A DNA stretch of 64,000 bases from Trema orientale (GCA_002914845.1 JXTC01000127.1:310107-374106); one strand, 5' to 3'. Positions 33,271 through 45,621 are shown, counted from the first letter of the stretch. Notes: generated by a model from the sequence alone, not told the origin. Program-made: numbers and translations.

Positions 33271-33730
33271 CTTGTTGAAAATAGTAGCAATCGGAATCCC
33301 TTGTGTTGGTCAAAATGTGAATGTTAATAGAGGCATAAGTGGTGGTGTTATTTGTACAGTCAATCATGAATAGTTAGACCAAGTGCATCGTAATATCTTG
33401 CAAAATATAGCAGAAGTGCAACCTTTTATCGAGTAAGTTATGCTATTAATGACAACGAAATTAAATAGATGTAAATTTTCTTATTCTTAATGATATTAAT
33501 AGTTGGGTGTATTTATAAAAGAAACATATTAATTGGATAAAGACAAACTTCTCAACTAAATAAAAAAAGAGAGAAATAGATCCATGATGAGCGCCATCAC
33601 AGTTTTATCACATGGTTACTGCAACAGGTAAATGAAAATGTCTTTAGATCTATTTGATTCATTTTTCCCTTAGATAAATGTTTCTATGCTTAGTTAACTT
33701 TTCTATTTTTTTTTTGTACAATAGATAGCG

Positions 33731-34330
33731 GTAGAAATGAACAAGACAATACATAATATATATGATACGTTAAAATGGATATCTTATGGACCTTCATTAG
33801 ATGTAATTAAGTATTCTACCTATCAAATTAGTGGTATCCAGTTTAGCACTAGAGACTGCGATAACATGAGAACTACACATAATAGTGGTGTAAGTATAAT
33901 CACGAAGACCATATATTTTTCAAGTGCTAAAGATAAAAATCCGATTGAGAGTAATTGATCTATTATGGAATTATCAAAGAAAGTTGGGAAATAGATTATG
34001 ATGCATTTCAATTGCCCATGTTTATGTGTGATTAGGTGAAGAGTGATAATAGAGTTAGGATGCATGAGCTTAGGTTCACTTTATTAGATTTAAACTGAAT
34101 TGGTCACAAGGAAGATCCATTTATAATGGTAACACAAGCCAAACAAGTATCTTACATCAATGACCTACTTGATGCTCGATGGTCATTTGTTCTTGCAAAT
34201 AAAATAAAGGAATATCACACAGTAGAAGTAGATGACGATGACAATGAAGTACTTGTCTCACATGAAATATTTTAAAGAGGTATATCGATGGAATCTTTGA
34301 TAAAAGACGATGTATATAGTGAAAATAATT
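33731..34330 (+). pseudogene. CACTA DUF4216 region
   Basis: The open block 33737-33958 (TLKWISYGPSLDVIKYSTYQ, GIQFSTRDCDNMRTTHNSGV) is followed, after frame correction, by YYGIIKE-like and CPMFMCD-like sequence. There is a TAG at 34033 where the family normally has Trp, and a TGA at 34096 where it normally has Arg (LDLN*IGHKEDPFIM). QAKQVSYINDLLDARW marks the domain end. Both stops are also present in the second copy. The role of DUF4216 within the transposase is not established. Confidence 0.8.
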
Positions 34331-34517
34331 ATTTACAAGATGACGGTGAAGGTTTTTAGATTGATAATAAAAAAATAACTTAAATGTATAAGTAATTAAT
34401 TCGTATTTTACCTAGTGATTCCATTGTTTATATTATATTTATTCTATATTTCATTTTAATTATCTTTGTTTGTAGTGCTTATCAACAATCTGTGGTTATG
34501 TTTAAGTACTTATTGAC

Positions 34518-35330
34518 ATGGACAGCAATCATGATGACGATGCTCATGAATTCACTCCATCACATTGTGGTGAGGAACAACAACACAATAAATGGGGAAA
34601 AACTCAAATGAAAGAGTTGTTAAAAAAAAGAAAAGAAATAACAATGAAAAGAAAATCATCTCTTACAATCAATGGGGACAATCAATTAGGGATGAAAGTA
34701 GACATTTGTCAAGTTTCTGTAGTCTTATGGTTCGTCGAACAGTCCCAATCCCCATTGACACATGGCCTCATGTCCCAAAAGATATTAAAGACAAACTTTG
34801 GGAATCAATCTTAGTAAAACCTATACTAGACTATCTTTTTATTATGTTATAAGAAATTTTACATGATTCTAACATCAATTTTTGTGTACTATAGGAGACA
34901 TTTATAATACCTAAAGAGGGTAAAAAGAAGATCATATCTAGCTGTGGTAAAATGTGGAGGGATTTTAAGACTTCAATAACATCAGAACTGATTTACCAGT
35001 ATAAAGATACTTACTCAGAGTTATTAGAACACCCTCCAACATCATATATTGAATGGATAGATAATAAATATTGGAAAGATTTTGTAAAGAGTAGACTATC
35101 CAAAGAGTGGATGCAACTTAGGAAACTTCAACAAGAAAAAAGAGCCAAAAATATTTATCCACATCGTTTGTCTCGTGGAGGTTATGTTGCATTAGAGGAA
35201 AAACTTCAACGAGAACATGGTGAAATTGAGTATGATAGATCTTTTGTGGACACAAGGATGCATTTCTAAGAAAGGAGAGTATGCTAAAAATATAAAAGTG
35301 ATCGTCGATAGAATAGTAATTAGACATTTA
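34518..35330 (+). pseudogene. CACTA second ORF, plant transposase (Ptta/En/Spm) domain
   Basis: Overlapping frames 34518-34814 and 34592-34852, then 34952-35269. The family features are YNQWGQSIRDESRHLSSFCS, RRTVPIPIDTWPHVPKDIKD, KLWESI, then MWRDFKTSITSELIYQY, YWKDFVKSRLSKEWMQLRKL and RLSRGGYVALEEKL. This is the TnpA/TnpD-like second product of plant En/Spm elements, thought to bind subterminal repeats. A stop at 34850 and a short AT-rich gap (possible intron, AG at 34892) separate the halves. Confidence 0.8.
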
Positions 35331-35410
35331 ATTCTATGTATATTTTTGTTTTAATAAATATTGTTTTGCATAAAATTACCTATAAATTGGTGTTTATATT
35401 TGTTTTGTAG

Positions 35411-36590
35411 GATGATTACACTCAACAATGCAGAGAGGAGAAGATTCAGATTGATAGGAGCAATGATATTGACATGGCTTTAGGCAATCCCAAACAATCT
35501 GGATGTGTAAAAGGAATGGGAAAATATATCACCCAGTCACAATATTTCCATACTCCTAGTCCATCAACAAAACTACTAATTAATTTGAGAAAATGGCAAG
35601 TAGAACAAGAAAAAAAGATAGAATAAGTATTAAAAGAACAACGAGAAATGTTTCAAGCAGAGATAAATGAGCTTCGTGCGGGATAATAAAGTGGAGTTGG
35701 TGGTTCTAATACAACTCCACATTCAAGAACAGAAGTTCTTCAAGGAGAATATCAAAAGGAACATACACATGTCGATGCGGAAACATATGTGGATACAGCT
35801 GTTTGTGCAGCAATACCAACCCAAGTCAAGAAGGTATATCATAACCACAATAATCTATAGGAGCAATGATGGCATTCTTACTTGTTACTATAACTCATAT
35901 TTCAATTTCAATTTTACAGAACCGACCTTGTAAGTTTGCAGTAGGATCTCGTGCTAATATTGTTGCTATAGGGCATGTACAAAACTTACTAGATGGGACA
36001 CTTCTTCACGGGAGAGAAATCGAACAGAATAACTATCACGTATCGATTGAAATAGCATTTAACCACAATGCTTCTCTTCCAATTATAAATCTAGATGACC
36101 CAGACACATCAAATATTGGTCTAGCACTTGGATCACATGTTGCATGGCCCAAATTCCGTGTTATTTTTGACAATGATCCATTAAGATTCTACCTACCTTT
36201 GGATACATGTATATTGTATATCAATATTTCCCTTAGATTCTCAGTAACTATATTTTATTTATAGGTTGTTGATGATAGAATTAGGAGACAACCAAGTCAA
36301 AAATCTACTTCCCAACTAGAACCTCCTGTAACACAAGAGAGAATACATCTACTGCCAAAAAATAAAGACTCATCTCTTACACAAACACAAGGAGGAGCTG
36401 ATGACCCAGTTTCAGTCAGACTATTATTAAAAAGTGTTAACGATTGGGACGATAGTGGTTTGGTCCATATTCCATTTGATGAGGTGATTTTTGGTCGAGA
36501 TTTTCGATTATCTGTGTTTAAGGACAATATTTTGCAATTTTGCAAACTTGAGATAATCAGGGATATTCTTATAACATTGTACACGAGGTA
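35411..36590 (+). pseudogene. CACTA second ORF, downstream exons
   Basis: An acceptor TTTTGTAG precedes DDYTQQCREEKIQIDRSNDI, GCVKGMGKYITQSQYF and a lysine/glutamate-rich coiled-coil stretch (KWQVEQEKKIE), continuing the plant transposase product. A second exon-like block (35920-36200) has CKFAVGSRANIVAIGHVQNL, the DGTLLHGREIE phrase and LGSHVAWPKFRVIF, as in the small conserved domain that often follows it in CACTA proteins. A third (36264-36587) has ADDPVSVRLLLKSVNDWDDS. Stops (35625, 35685) show decay. Confidence 0.65.
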
Positions 36591-36939
36591 ATATTTTAAT
36601 TTAGCATGATCATACTACATAACTCAATACATCACAGTTTTTATAGAGTTTGTATAATGCTATACATAACATTATAGGCTATTACACCGTATTATGGTAC
36701 AACTTAGCCATCAACATATGTATTTGTTTATGGATCCATCTTGCTACACAGAGTGGCCCACGAGATACTCATGCTGAACATTTTTTATCTCAGATGCTAA
36801 TGATGGAAAATGATAATCAAATATTAGTTATTCTATAGAATCATGTGAAGATTAAGAACTTACCTACTAATTGCATATTTCTTTTGATTTTATTACTATC
36901 TTTAATAACTTAATTTTGACCTTTGTTAATGATTGAATA

Positions 36940-37570
36940 ATTAGGGAGCATTGAATGTTAGTTCTTATTTACCATCTCAAAGAATACATTTGGTTTCTAG
37001 ATCCTTTGAACTTGGACGTTCGTGATGAAATTGGCCTCATAATCTTATAGTAAGTCTTTTTTTCTAATAGTTAATTATTGTTAAACATATTACATAAAGT
37101 AATAGTAATAGACGTTTGCAATTTTATTTGTATCAATCAAAAGGGCATTTCAATTGTGTAATGACTTGAAAGGATCAAGATGATATAGAGCAAGTAGCCC
37201 AGTTTATAAGCATCTACAGGTACATAAAAGAATTATCTTATATATAATTTTTTGACTATATATCTTCCATTCTAACATTTTATATATTTTCTATTTGTGT
37301 GTAGTGTCCTACACAACCATCACAAGTAGAATGCAGTTTCTTTGTATACAAGTATATGAGTAAGATCATTAAATAAGCTAACACTCGATCATTTCTCACT
37401 ACAAGGGTATATGCTAATTTTATGCAAAAGTTAGGTTTTAACATATAATATTACGTATTTTAAAATAAAGCTTCATATTAAAATAAACTTATCATTCTCT
37501 CAATGCTTAGTTCCGATGAGAAACTTTCTACTCAAGAGACGATATAAATGTGGTTTGTGAAGAATGGGTT
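36940..37570 (+). pseudogene. Ulp1-like cysteine protease (C48) remnant in the CACTA
   Basis: Three pieces in the expected order. MLVLIYHLKEYIWFLDPLNL carries the ELL/IWFLDSL-like His/Asp-side strand. CPTQPSQVECSFFVYKYMSK carries the catalytic Cys, with the preceding Gln, as in the QxxxVECGYYV motif. A tail, STQETI*MWFVKNGLENF, resembles the Y-EEIDEVRxEWA ending. Short introns or gaps separate the pieces, and 36650-36838 is an open frame with no recognisable motif. C48 proteases remove SUMO-type modifiers; plant CACTA and MULE elements have repeatedly acquired one. Inactive here. Confidence 0.6.
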
Positions 37571-38110
37571 GGAGAACTTTTGAATTATATTGGTTGAGGT
37601 TATCCTTTATCTCACTTGATGACTTATCATAAATTTGTAGTTTTTAGGTTGATACATATACATATTTCACTAAATTGCTTAACTTAGATTACGTGACTTG
37701 CTAGCTTGGTAGATTGATATAGTTCTAGGTTTAGTGATAAGATTTTGTTATTATTAGTAATTTTATAAATAAACTAAAATTAGACATTTTTGTACTACTA
37801 CGTATGTGAATCTGGTGCTATTTGTATATTTTGACGATTTTTTAAATCTTTTTTTTTTGTAAATAAAATCCAGGGGTTTAATTGAATTTTAATTAAATAA
37901 ATCCCCTAGAAAATATTTTCACATCACATAAAAAGCGACGTCGTAGATTTACGACGTCACTTAAAAAGCGATGTCGCTAATGTGATATGAAAAGTGACGT
38001 CACATACGACGTCGCTTTTTAAGTGACGTGACAAACACCCCTTTTAACGGTGCCCAAATACATGTCACTTTATTGGGTGACGTGAAATATCTTTGATGTC
38101 ATCTAAAAAG
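37571..38110 (+). promoter_or_regulatory. CACTA 3' subterminal repeats
   Basis: Repeated GACGTC-centred motifs in both orientations (AAAAGCGACGTCGTAG, GTGACGTCACATACGACGTC, AAAAAGTGACGTGAAAG) between 37930 and 38125. These are the likely binding array for the element-encoded DNA-binding protein. Confidence 0.75.
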
Positions 38111-38424
38111 TGACGTGAAAGCCAGCTTTTCTTGTAGTGCTATGTGCTTTGCACAAGACTCATTTCTATTAAAAATTAAATAATTTGTAAATAAATGTTC
38201 ATTGTTGCAATAGTTGCATAAGTCTTGATAGTTTATTATATAAGTTAAAAATTCAGAATCTCATTATTGACCACAATTACCAACCCGTGTGCTCTGTAAT
38301 GACTTATTTATGTTAAAGAGTAATGCTAAATACACTCTATTTGTTACTCTCTTTTACATTCCAGTCTCATAGTATGACACATGAATTCTGTTAAATATTT
38401 AACAGTTTATGATAAAAAAATCCT

Positions 38425-38529
38425 TGTGGCAACAATCACGTAATTTAGGGACTATTACTATGTAAGTTGAAAATTCAGCAGGCAAAGTGGTACAATAGGT
38501 ATAATTCAAGGGTTATTAATATCATTAAC
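38425..38529 (-). repeat. Right arm of the older inverted-repeat element
   Basis: Inverted partner of 25885-26005; see there. A weaker third version of the TATAAGTTAAAAATTCAG phrase lies at 38240-38265. Confidence 0.6.
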
Positions 38530-38929
38530 CCTTTTCACGTAAAAGAACATTATTTAGCATATATTAATGTTGTTGATGATCAATTTTTCAATGAAGAAGA
38601 TTAATTGATTGAAATTTGATTTTATATGAATAATGAAAAATATTTGCAATATTATGTAAAATCTTGGTTGAGAAACTGTCAATTTATAGCTTTGTTTTAT
38701 AAGGTTAAAAAGGAAGATCGGTCAAATTTTTTTTTTATTTCATTTTCTTTTAAACGTTACTATTCTTAATTAAACTAAGGAAATACTTTTTAACGAAAAT
38801 TTATTTTACTTAATAATTGAAATTAACTCTCAAAATAGAAATTAAGTTCATACACTCCATAAAAATAAATCTACACTCATTCTTGGTCAAATAATTAAAT
38901 ACTTGAAAGTAAGAACATAAAGTTATTTA

Positions 38930-40496
38930 AAATTGCCATTTGGGTTTCTGCCGTCACTAGCTAACCTCCAGTAGGAATTATTGCTCATTTAGAAAATTTA
39001 AATGAATGGAATGAGCTTGCACTCAGTAAGTAAATTTCACGCATGTAATGAATATCATGTTATATGAATAGTGTATTTTTAGAGTCAAAACTATGCATCC
39101 ACTTCTTTGAAAACATCTTATTCATAACATTTCTATTTCATAAAACTTGTATATCTGAGCTTATTATAGTATAGTACCAAGTTTATCAGAAGTGATAGGC
39201 CATAAACATGGTATCATGACATGCATATGTGACCTTATAGCTATTCGGATCTCATATAGCTAATACTACAATGACTAGCATCGTAGTTTAAACTTTCATT
39301 CTTAACATAGTGACTGTAGGTCATTCAGTCGGTTATCTATACTCCTTTCAAGAACTTAACACACACTTAAGGAAAATATTCTTCTTGAAATATAGTTTTG
39401 GATACATAGTATATTTAAAGATTTATTTCATTGAAATCATAATTTTTCATGCAATTATACGCATGCTCAAGACATATTTACATATTTGATGCAATTAATA
39501 TAGTAGAGCATATAAGAACATATTAGTATAATTATAATTGCATCACATAATAGTACATAACTTTTCACATAAACACATAGGGTGAGATTTACTTACTTTA
39601 GATCCTTAGAAAATTTTCTTCGTGCTTACAGTGAAATACCATACACTCAACCTTGTTGTAACTACGTGCCTCTTCTTTATCCTTTTAATAATTATTCATG
39701 CATCAATATTCATTTCATATATTAACACATGCTACCCTTATTCACAAGGAACATATATTATGTTTTTTTAAAACATCCATAACATAAAATAAAAAAAATC
39801 ATGTTTCGTGATATTGTCAAAATTGAAGTATTTCAGCGAGTAATGCATACTTAAAGACTTTTAGATTTTAGTACATAATTCTTTTTATTCTAAAACTTTA
39901 CATGAATCCTATGACATAAAAATAAATCTAAAAGAAATTATTTAGAATTTATAAATATCATTTATTTCCTTTTTGTTTCTAATTTCTAATCTAGAGTTTG
40001 TAATCTAATAAAATTGTTAAAGTTATGACCAACAGAGAATAATCGAAATTCGTGGAACTTTTATATATATTAAACGAACTTGAAATTTTAAGGGGATATA
40101 ATAAACACATTATAATATATGTACAAAATTTGGGGATTCCAAAATAGACCATTTCATAGTATTTTAATATCTTATAATGATACTTTAGAATTCATTTCAG
40201 TATTTGAAATATTGAAACGTTGTGTATTACGAAAATCATAATTAATTTTAAGCATATCTAAAAGTTATAAAACTTTTCATAAATGATCCTAACATATATA
40301 TGAACATGTATTTAAAATTTCAGAGCTTAATAGGCTTTCTAACTCTAAATATCATAGGCTAAATTTGAACCTAAGTGCAGTAAAATATATAAATCGTGAA
40401 AGACTGAGAGTTCTAAGAATTACTTTTTTCTTGAAACTTAGAGAAAACTAAGAGGAAATTCTTGTAATTACAATAGATGAATAGAAACTTTGAATA

Positions 40497-40534
<38 letters not shown>

Positions 40535-41000
40535 TATAGAAGAAAGTTTGATTGTATTTACAAGAGAATACCCTATTTATAGGCTTAATATGTCCATAAA
40601 AATGTAATTAAAATAATTTAATTAATTAATTATAATTACACCCCTTACCTAACTTTTAGTTTTTAATTTATTTTCTTTTGATCATGCAAATAAATTAATT
40701 TTATTAACTTAACTATATTCATCCACTTACCATATTTAATAATATTATATGGATACATAGTATCATCTTTGTATTTGATATCCATAAAATCTATATAATG
40801 GACATACCATTCAAATTGTTAATGCATGATTATAAAACTTACTTAATTTTATTTTGTCTCCTAATATAATTTATTTGCTTTAATGGTAACAAATATATAG
40901 ATAAAAATATGTTAATGACTACTTATATCATTTCTTATAATGCACAAAATGCATATGATTATAATATATTAATGGCTACATCATTTTCTTAACTCTTTTT
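38930..41000 (-). mobile_element. Long LTR-like segment, minus strand
   Basis: On the minus strand it has a TATA box (40574-40581), then a GA-rich leader (plus 40498-40534), leader-like sequence and, further down, CTTACTGAGTGCAAGCTCATTC (near plus 39015), the same layout seen in the insertion at 26330-29273. There is no coding sequence. The boundaries are approximate. Probably a solo or truncated long gypsy LTR. Confidence 0.45.
40574..40581 (-). promoter_or_regulatory. TATA box of the minus-strand LTR
   Basis: TATAAATA in the context GCCTATAAATAGGG on the minus strand, followed about 50 bp later by a CT-rich leader. A classic plant core promoter layout. Confidence 0.55.
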
Positions 41001-41039
41001 TTTTGTTTTTTTATTACTTGTGAATACTTAATTTATTAC

Positions 41040-41290
41040 TTGGGTTAAAAATATTAACTTTAATTTAGACTCTTCTATTACTTAGGTTAAAAATATTAAC
41101 TTCAATTTGGACTCTTCTATTACCTATTGGGCTAAGATAAATGATTATTGGGCTACAAGATTTAGAGCTTAATGATAAACACAACAAGAAATACTAACAA
41201 CTTTAATTCAGACTATTCTATTATTTAGTAGGCCAAGAGAAATGATTATTGGGCTAAAAGATCTAAAGCCCAATCATAAATATAAATAAA
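41040..41290 (+). repeat. Degenerate ~100-bp direct repeats
   Basis: Units near 41045, 41087 and 41189 share AATATTAACTTCAATTTGGA, CTCTTCTATTA, TTGGGCTAAGATAAATGATT and ATTTAGAGCCCAAT. A fourth unit lies inside the palindrome spacer (41586-41660), and its tail (TTTAGAGCCCAATAGTAAAC) resumes after the palindrome at 41961. Confidence 0.7.
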
Positions 41291-41295
41291 AAATA

Positions 41296-41950
41296 GAGAA
41301 ATTTAAGTGGATGACCAAAATTTTAAATTTGATTAAGTAAATGTCCATTTTTAAAATTTTATAGCTAAATGCCCAGGTAGATATATTTTTACATTTGGTA
41401 GATACATATATCTACCAATTTACTGTTCTGAAATGCACTAGGTATATAATTTTTAATACTTGGTATATAAAATTTTACACTTGGTATATATGCATATATA
41501 CCGGATATTTTGCTATAACTTTTGACAAAGGGACATTTACTGAAATTAGGCCCAAAATTTGGTCATATTTCTATAAGCTCCTAAAAAATATTAACAACTT
41601 TAATTTGGATTCTCCTATTATATATTGGGCCAAGATAAATAATTATTAAACTAAATAATGGGGCTTATATAACTATGACCAAATTTTGGGCCAAATTTCA
41701 GTAAATGTCCCTTTGTCAAATGTTATAGTAAAATATCCGGTATATATGCATATATACCAAGTGTAAAATTTTATATACCAAGTATAAAAAATTATATACT
41801 CAGTGCATTTCAGTACAGTAACTAAAATTGGTAGATATGTGTATCTACCAAGTATAAAAATATATATACTTGGACATTTAGCTATAAAATTTTAAAAGTG
41901 GACATCTACTTAATTAAATTTAAAATTTTGGTCATCCACCTAAATTTCTC
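41296..41950. mobile_element. 655-bp imperfect palindrome (foldback-type)
   Basis: Arms 41296-41579 and 41662-41950 are reverse complements over about 285 bp with few mismatches. Outermost GAGAAATTTAAGTGGATGACC pairs with GGTCATCCACCTAAATTTCTC; innermost GCCCAAAATTTGGTCAT pairs with ATGACCAAATTTTGGGC. The arms are built of TATATACC/GGTATATA and AGATATA phrases. The 82-bp spacer is a unit of the surrounding direct repeat. There is no meaningful coding; the 84-codon frame at 41395 is an artefact. It could be a foldback element or two inverted insertions into one repeat unit. Confidence 0.85.
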
Positions 41951-42192
41951 ATAAAAATAATTTAGAGCCCAATAGTAAACACAATTAATTAAGCCCATAT
42001 CGTATTAATAATGGTGGTCATATATGATATATAATATATCTAATCAATCTTAAATATATAAATATATATTAACTATTCTATTATTATATATTTGAAAAAA
42101 GAAAATCAATAGTACTTATTAAATTAATATATTAAGAGTTCAGTATTAAAATTAATTAATCAAATACTCAATACATTAAACAATAATCATAT

Positions 42193-42262
42193 GCATGAAT
42201 TTGGAATGCATGTTTATTTTTATCTCAGCATGAATTTGGAATGCATGTTTATTTTTATCTCA
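42193..42262. repeat. 35-bp perfect tandem duplication
   Basis: Two units starting GCATGAATTTGGAATGCATG (42193-42227 and 42228-42262). Confidence 0.9.
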
Positions 42263-43620
42263 ACTTGACTTTCATGTGTGTATTCTACTCATCCATATCT
42301 ATAAAATTTGTTGGTGCATAACTATTTAATTTATGTGATTGAATAATTTAAATACACGTAGCTTGATATTACAATGCTTATCCCTCAAAATCAATCAATA
42401 AAATTAAAAATGAGAAGTTAAAATTACTTTTATTTTTCTTTTGAATAATTAAAAATGTTTAATTGTTTTTGGGTAAATATAAATTAATTCAAAATTTTTA
42501 ATGAAAAATTAAAAAAAAAAGATAAATTAATTGGAAAATTATATTCACTCAAAATCGGACCATGAATTTGATAGAAATATTTTAATTGATTACATATGAT
42601 GTTTGGATAAACTTTTAATTAATTGATTTACTTTTTGTTTTCACTAGAATGCAATTAATACCAATTGTTAATTTGTCAATTGTTTAATTGAGTGAATAAA
42701 ATTGATTGAAAAAATTGATTAGTTGAATAATAAAGTGATAAACGTAAATCAATTGAAAAATCATACATCATTAAATTAATTAAATTAAAATTAATTAACT
42801 TTAAATTGGATAATTGAATGTAATTCAAAAAGATTATTATTAATCATGTTTATTATGAAAAATTCTGATGCACAAAAATGCAAACATAATTTATCTAATC
42901 CAAGAAGAAAGCTCAAAAAACTGAGATACTAAAATGATGTAAACAAAAGTCAACTAATTTTAAGGATTTTTAACAACTGATAAAATAATAAATTGATATA
43001 TAACAATTGGAATTAATCAACCTGATTCAAAATTAATCTATTTAATCCTTTTTATGGTCCCATACTAATGACACAAATTTAAAAATGATATACAATATTT
43101 TAAACATAGACTAATCAAAATAATAATATAGATGTACCAAATAGTTTCAAATTTATTTATTATGTTTTAATCTTTACCAAATTATTCACAAGCACTATCT
43201 TACTAGATTATCATAACAAAGCTAACAGTTAATATACTAAAAATAAAATGACAAATAAAACGTCTCGAGGTAGTATAAAAAATAATTCATTCAATAAAAA
43301 ACAACTGCAATCACTACAAGTTGGTTTACTAAATAGAAGATATATATATATATATATAATATTAATAATAATAATGATAATAAAATTGATATATCAAAAT
43401 AGAAAATGGATTTATAATAATGAAAAAAATCGTACACTATGAAATTCAAAAAATTATAATTATTAAAAACAAAAGTCAAGAGTTAAAGTAGGCATTAGTT
43501 TACCTAATAAAAAATAAATATAAATAATTAAATGTTGATAAATAAAAATATGACAAAACATAAAAATTGATCAAAATAATAAATACTCATGTACTCAAAT
43601 AAAAACATTATTTATAAAAG
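42263..43620. other. AT-rich, no gene seen
   Basis: Very AT-rich with a TA run at 43340-43358. Only chance ORFs. Confidence 0.6.
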
Positions 43621-43629
43621 GGAAAATTA

Positions 43630-45138
43630 ATTAAATAATCCATTTTTTAATACACGATTGAAGATTGAGCTTATCAATATTTTTTAGTCTTTTTTTTCAT
43701 GTGTAGGGACAAAATTGCCCTTAATGAATAATTAAAAAAAAAAACCCTAAAATCTTTTTCCTCCTTACTTATTCAGTTACACTCCATCTCCCTCTCCACA
43801 TCCCTTCTTTCTCTTCTACGAAAAATTACAGTTGCACCATGGACCAGGTCTCTCCCAATCCCATGTTGAATTATTGCCTATGGAGATATGCAATTCTTCA
43901 TCGGTTTACTCACTAATAGCTAAAAGACTCCAATTTTTGTTTAGAGAATTATTTAATCTTCATTGCAACTTTGTTCGTTGCCACTTTCCTCCCAGGTGTC
44001 TTTTCCTCTATCAAGGTCAAATTTCATATACCATCAATACCAAGAATCCATATTTTTTTCTTTTTTCATTTTCATCATTTTCTTTCGTTTTTTTTTTTTT
44101 TTTTGAATTTAATTGTTTAGAAGAACAATCTTATTAAGGTTTACAATACTTTGTTTTGCAGGAAGAACAAACCTGCGTTTCTAATAAAAGCTGCAACCCC
44201 TTGCACTGTGAGACGTGCGTTAGCAAATGGAAATATATGTGCATGATGTACCCGAATTAAACCTATAAGCCCCATTTATCAATTACTACTTTATTTAGTT
44301 ATTTTTTGGGTTTTACTTGAATATGTGAAGAGTCTCCCATTTAATCAGTAGTTTTAGTCATGTGAAGGTTTTGCTAATATTATAGTATTGATGATTGTGA
44401 AGATTAAGTGCTATGGGAAGCAGAGCTAATCCTTATTTGTGAGAGACGGGAGGAACAATAGGAGTTTTAAGTCGTTCTTGAAACAGGTTTTAGGCTTATT
44501 ATATTCACTTTTATTAATTTTTGTTGTTTTAGTTGTAACATATTTAATTATAAACCTCAATTCAGAATGTGTGACAAGTATAGTGCAAACGATATGCAAA
44601 ACCAAATATGATTTTAGGATATGAATTGACTCGTGGGCTTAATTTGAAAAGGAATAATTCTGTTTCTTTTGTCTTACCTACCATAGGGTGTCATTCTATT
44701 AGAGGGCAACAAAAAGATAATTTTAAACTCTAGTGAAAAGTCTATCAATGGTTAAAAAAGTATCTATCATCAACAGAAAATTTTATATCGTGCTAAAATT
44801 TAGCTTTTATTTCGTTTCATCTTCATCAATTCTTCTTTTTAATGCCTTTTTTTTTTCTTTCCTTATTTCCTCATATAACACTTACTTCTGTGATGAAGTT
44901 AAATAAGTCTTTTTGTATTTAGTTATCTAGTTATTTCAATTGCTGATAGAAATTATTTTTACTTGAGTTCTTCACTGTAGCTTAACTTGTAAATTTAGTA
45001 TATTATCTTGAAAAAATATTCTTTTCCTCTACTTTCATAGTAAAAATCATAAAATCTAAAATCATAAAAATAAATTTAAAGTAAAAAGTTCTATCAACGA
45101 TTAATAAAGTATGTATCATCAATAGACTATTTTATGTT
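43630..45138 (+). other. Upstream region of the Mutator-like transposase
   Basis: Includes an AGGGACAAAATTGCCCTTAA phrase (43706-43725) of the kind found near plant MULE termini, a short leader-like region with CT-rich sequence and ATGs at 43832, and intron-like T-rich stretches. A ~70-bp phrase is present twice (44735-44815 and 45080-45150, ATCAATGGTTAAAAAAGTAT-like). The second copy runs into the transposase frame. No left MULE terminus could be paired. Confidence 0.35.
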
Positions 45139-45486
45139 GTGCTAAATTTTTTGAGTTATTTTGCAAAAATGGGCATAATCACAACTTTTATCATGTATAA
45201 TGGCCAATGGAAATGTAACCCTCCTGTTTTTGTTGGAGCTGAAGCCATGGGTATACTGATTCCAAAAGATTGCATACATATTGGATTATGTAATGCAATT
45301 TTTGAATCTTTAAGCATCAATCAATCTACCCATTCTTTATTATTGAAGCATGATACTATGTCACCACCTATGCCCCTTATCAAAATTACAAATGACAAAG
45401 ATGTTGATGTTTGGTTGGAATTAAAGGACTACTCAAAAACTAGTTATCCGTTGTTTGTAGAAAGTCATCCATTGACAGAAACATAG
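45139..45486 (+). pseudogene. Mutator-like transposase, N-terminal region
   Basis: 115-codon frame. GIITTFIMYNGQWKCNPPVF, then LIPKDCIHIGLCNAIFESLS and KITNDKDVDVWLELK follow the pattern of the N-terminal module of plant MULE (MuDR) proteins: a 'YNGxW' start, an [I/L]xxxIxxxL stretch, then an 'IxNDxDVxxF' strand. It stops at ESHPLTET, after which 45487-45620 is out of frame before the DNA-binding part begins. Confidence 0.65.
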
Positions 45487-45621
45487 CCTCATTCTATGCG
45501 ACCATCATCCCAAGAAGGTATTGGCAGTGACAATGTCTCGAAGAAAAGTGTAAAGAACAAAAAAGATTTTTTGCGAAAATTGTGTTGCTGAAAGTATGTC
45601 TCTTCTTGTGAGTCTCTTCTT

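Larger units (their letters stand above)
26105..38139 (+). mobile_element. CACTA (En/Spm) element, both termini present
   Basis: Left end CACTACAATAAAAGAGG; right end, read on the minus strand, CACTACAAGAAAAGCTGG. Both continue into a CGTCACTT phrase. Subterminal regions are dense in GACGTCGC/GCGATGTCG-type motifs (26190-26290, 29275-29400, 37935-38110), the expected binding sites for the CACTA DNA-binding protein. Coding content, all plus strand, is transposase (30964-34330), second ORF (34518-36590) and a Ulp1-like protease remnant (36940-37570). The flanking 3-mers (CAG at left, CTA at right) do not match, so the target duplication is lost or mutated. About 2.9 kb of the span is an inserted LTR. 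Confidence 0.85.

Noticed and set aside
26105..38142. Matching 3-bp target duplication for the CACTA
   Set aside because: The flanks read CAG and CTA; they do not match, so I do not claim one.
41395..41649. 84-codon ORF over the palindrome
   Set aside because: Its sequence is dictated by TATATACC/GGTATATA repeats in the palindrome arms.
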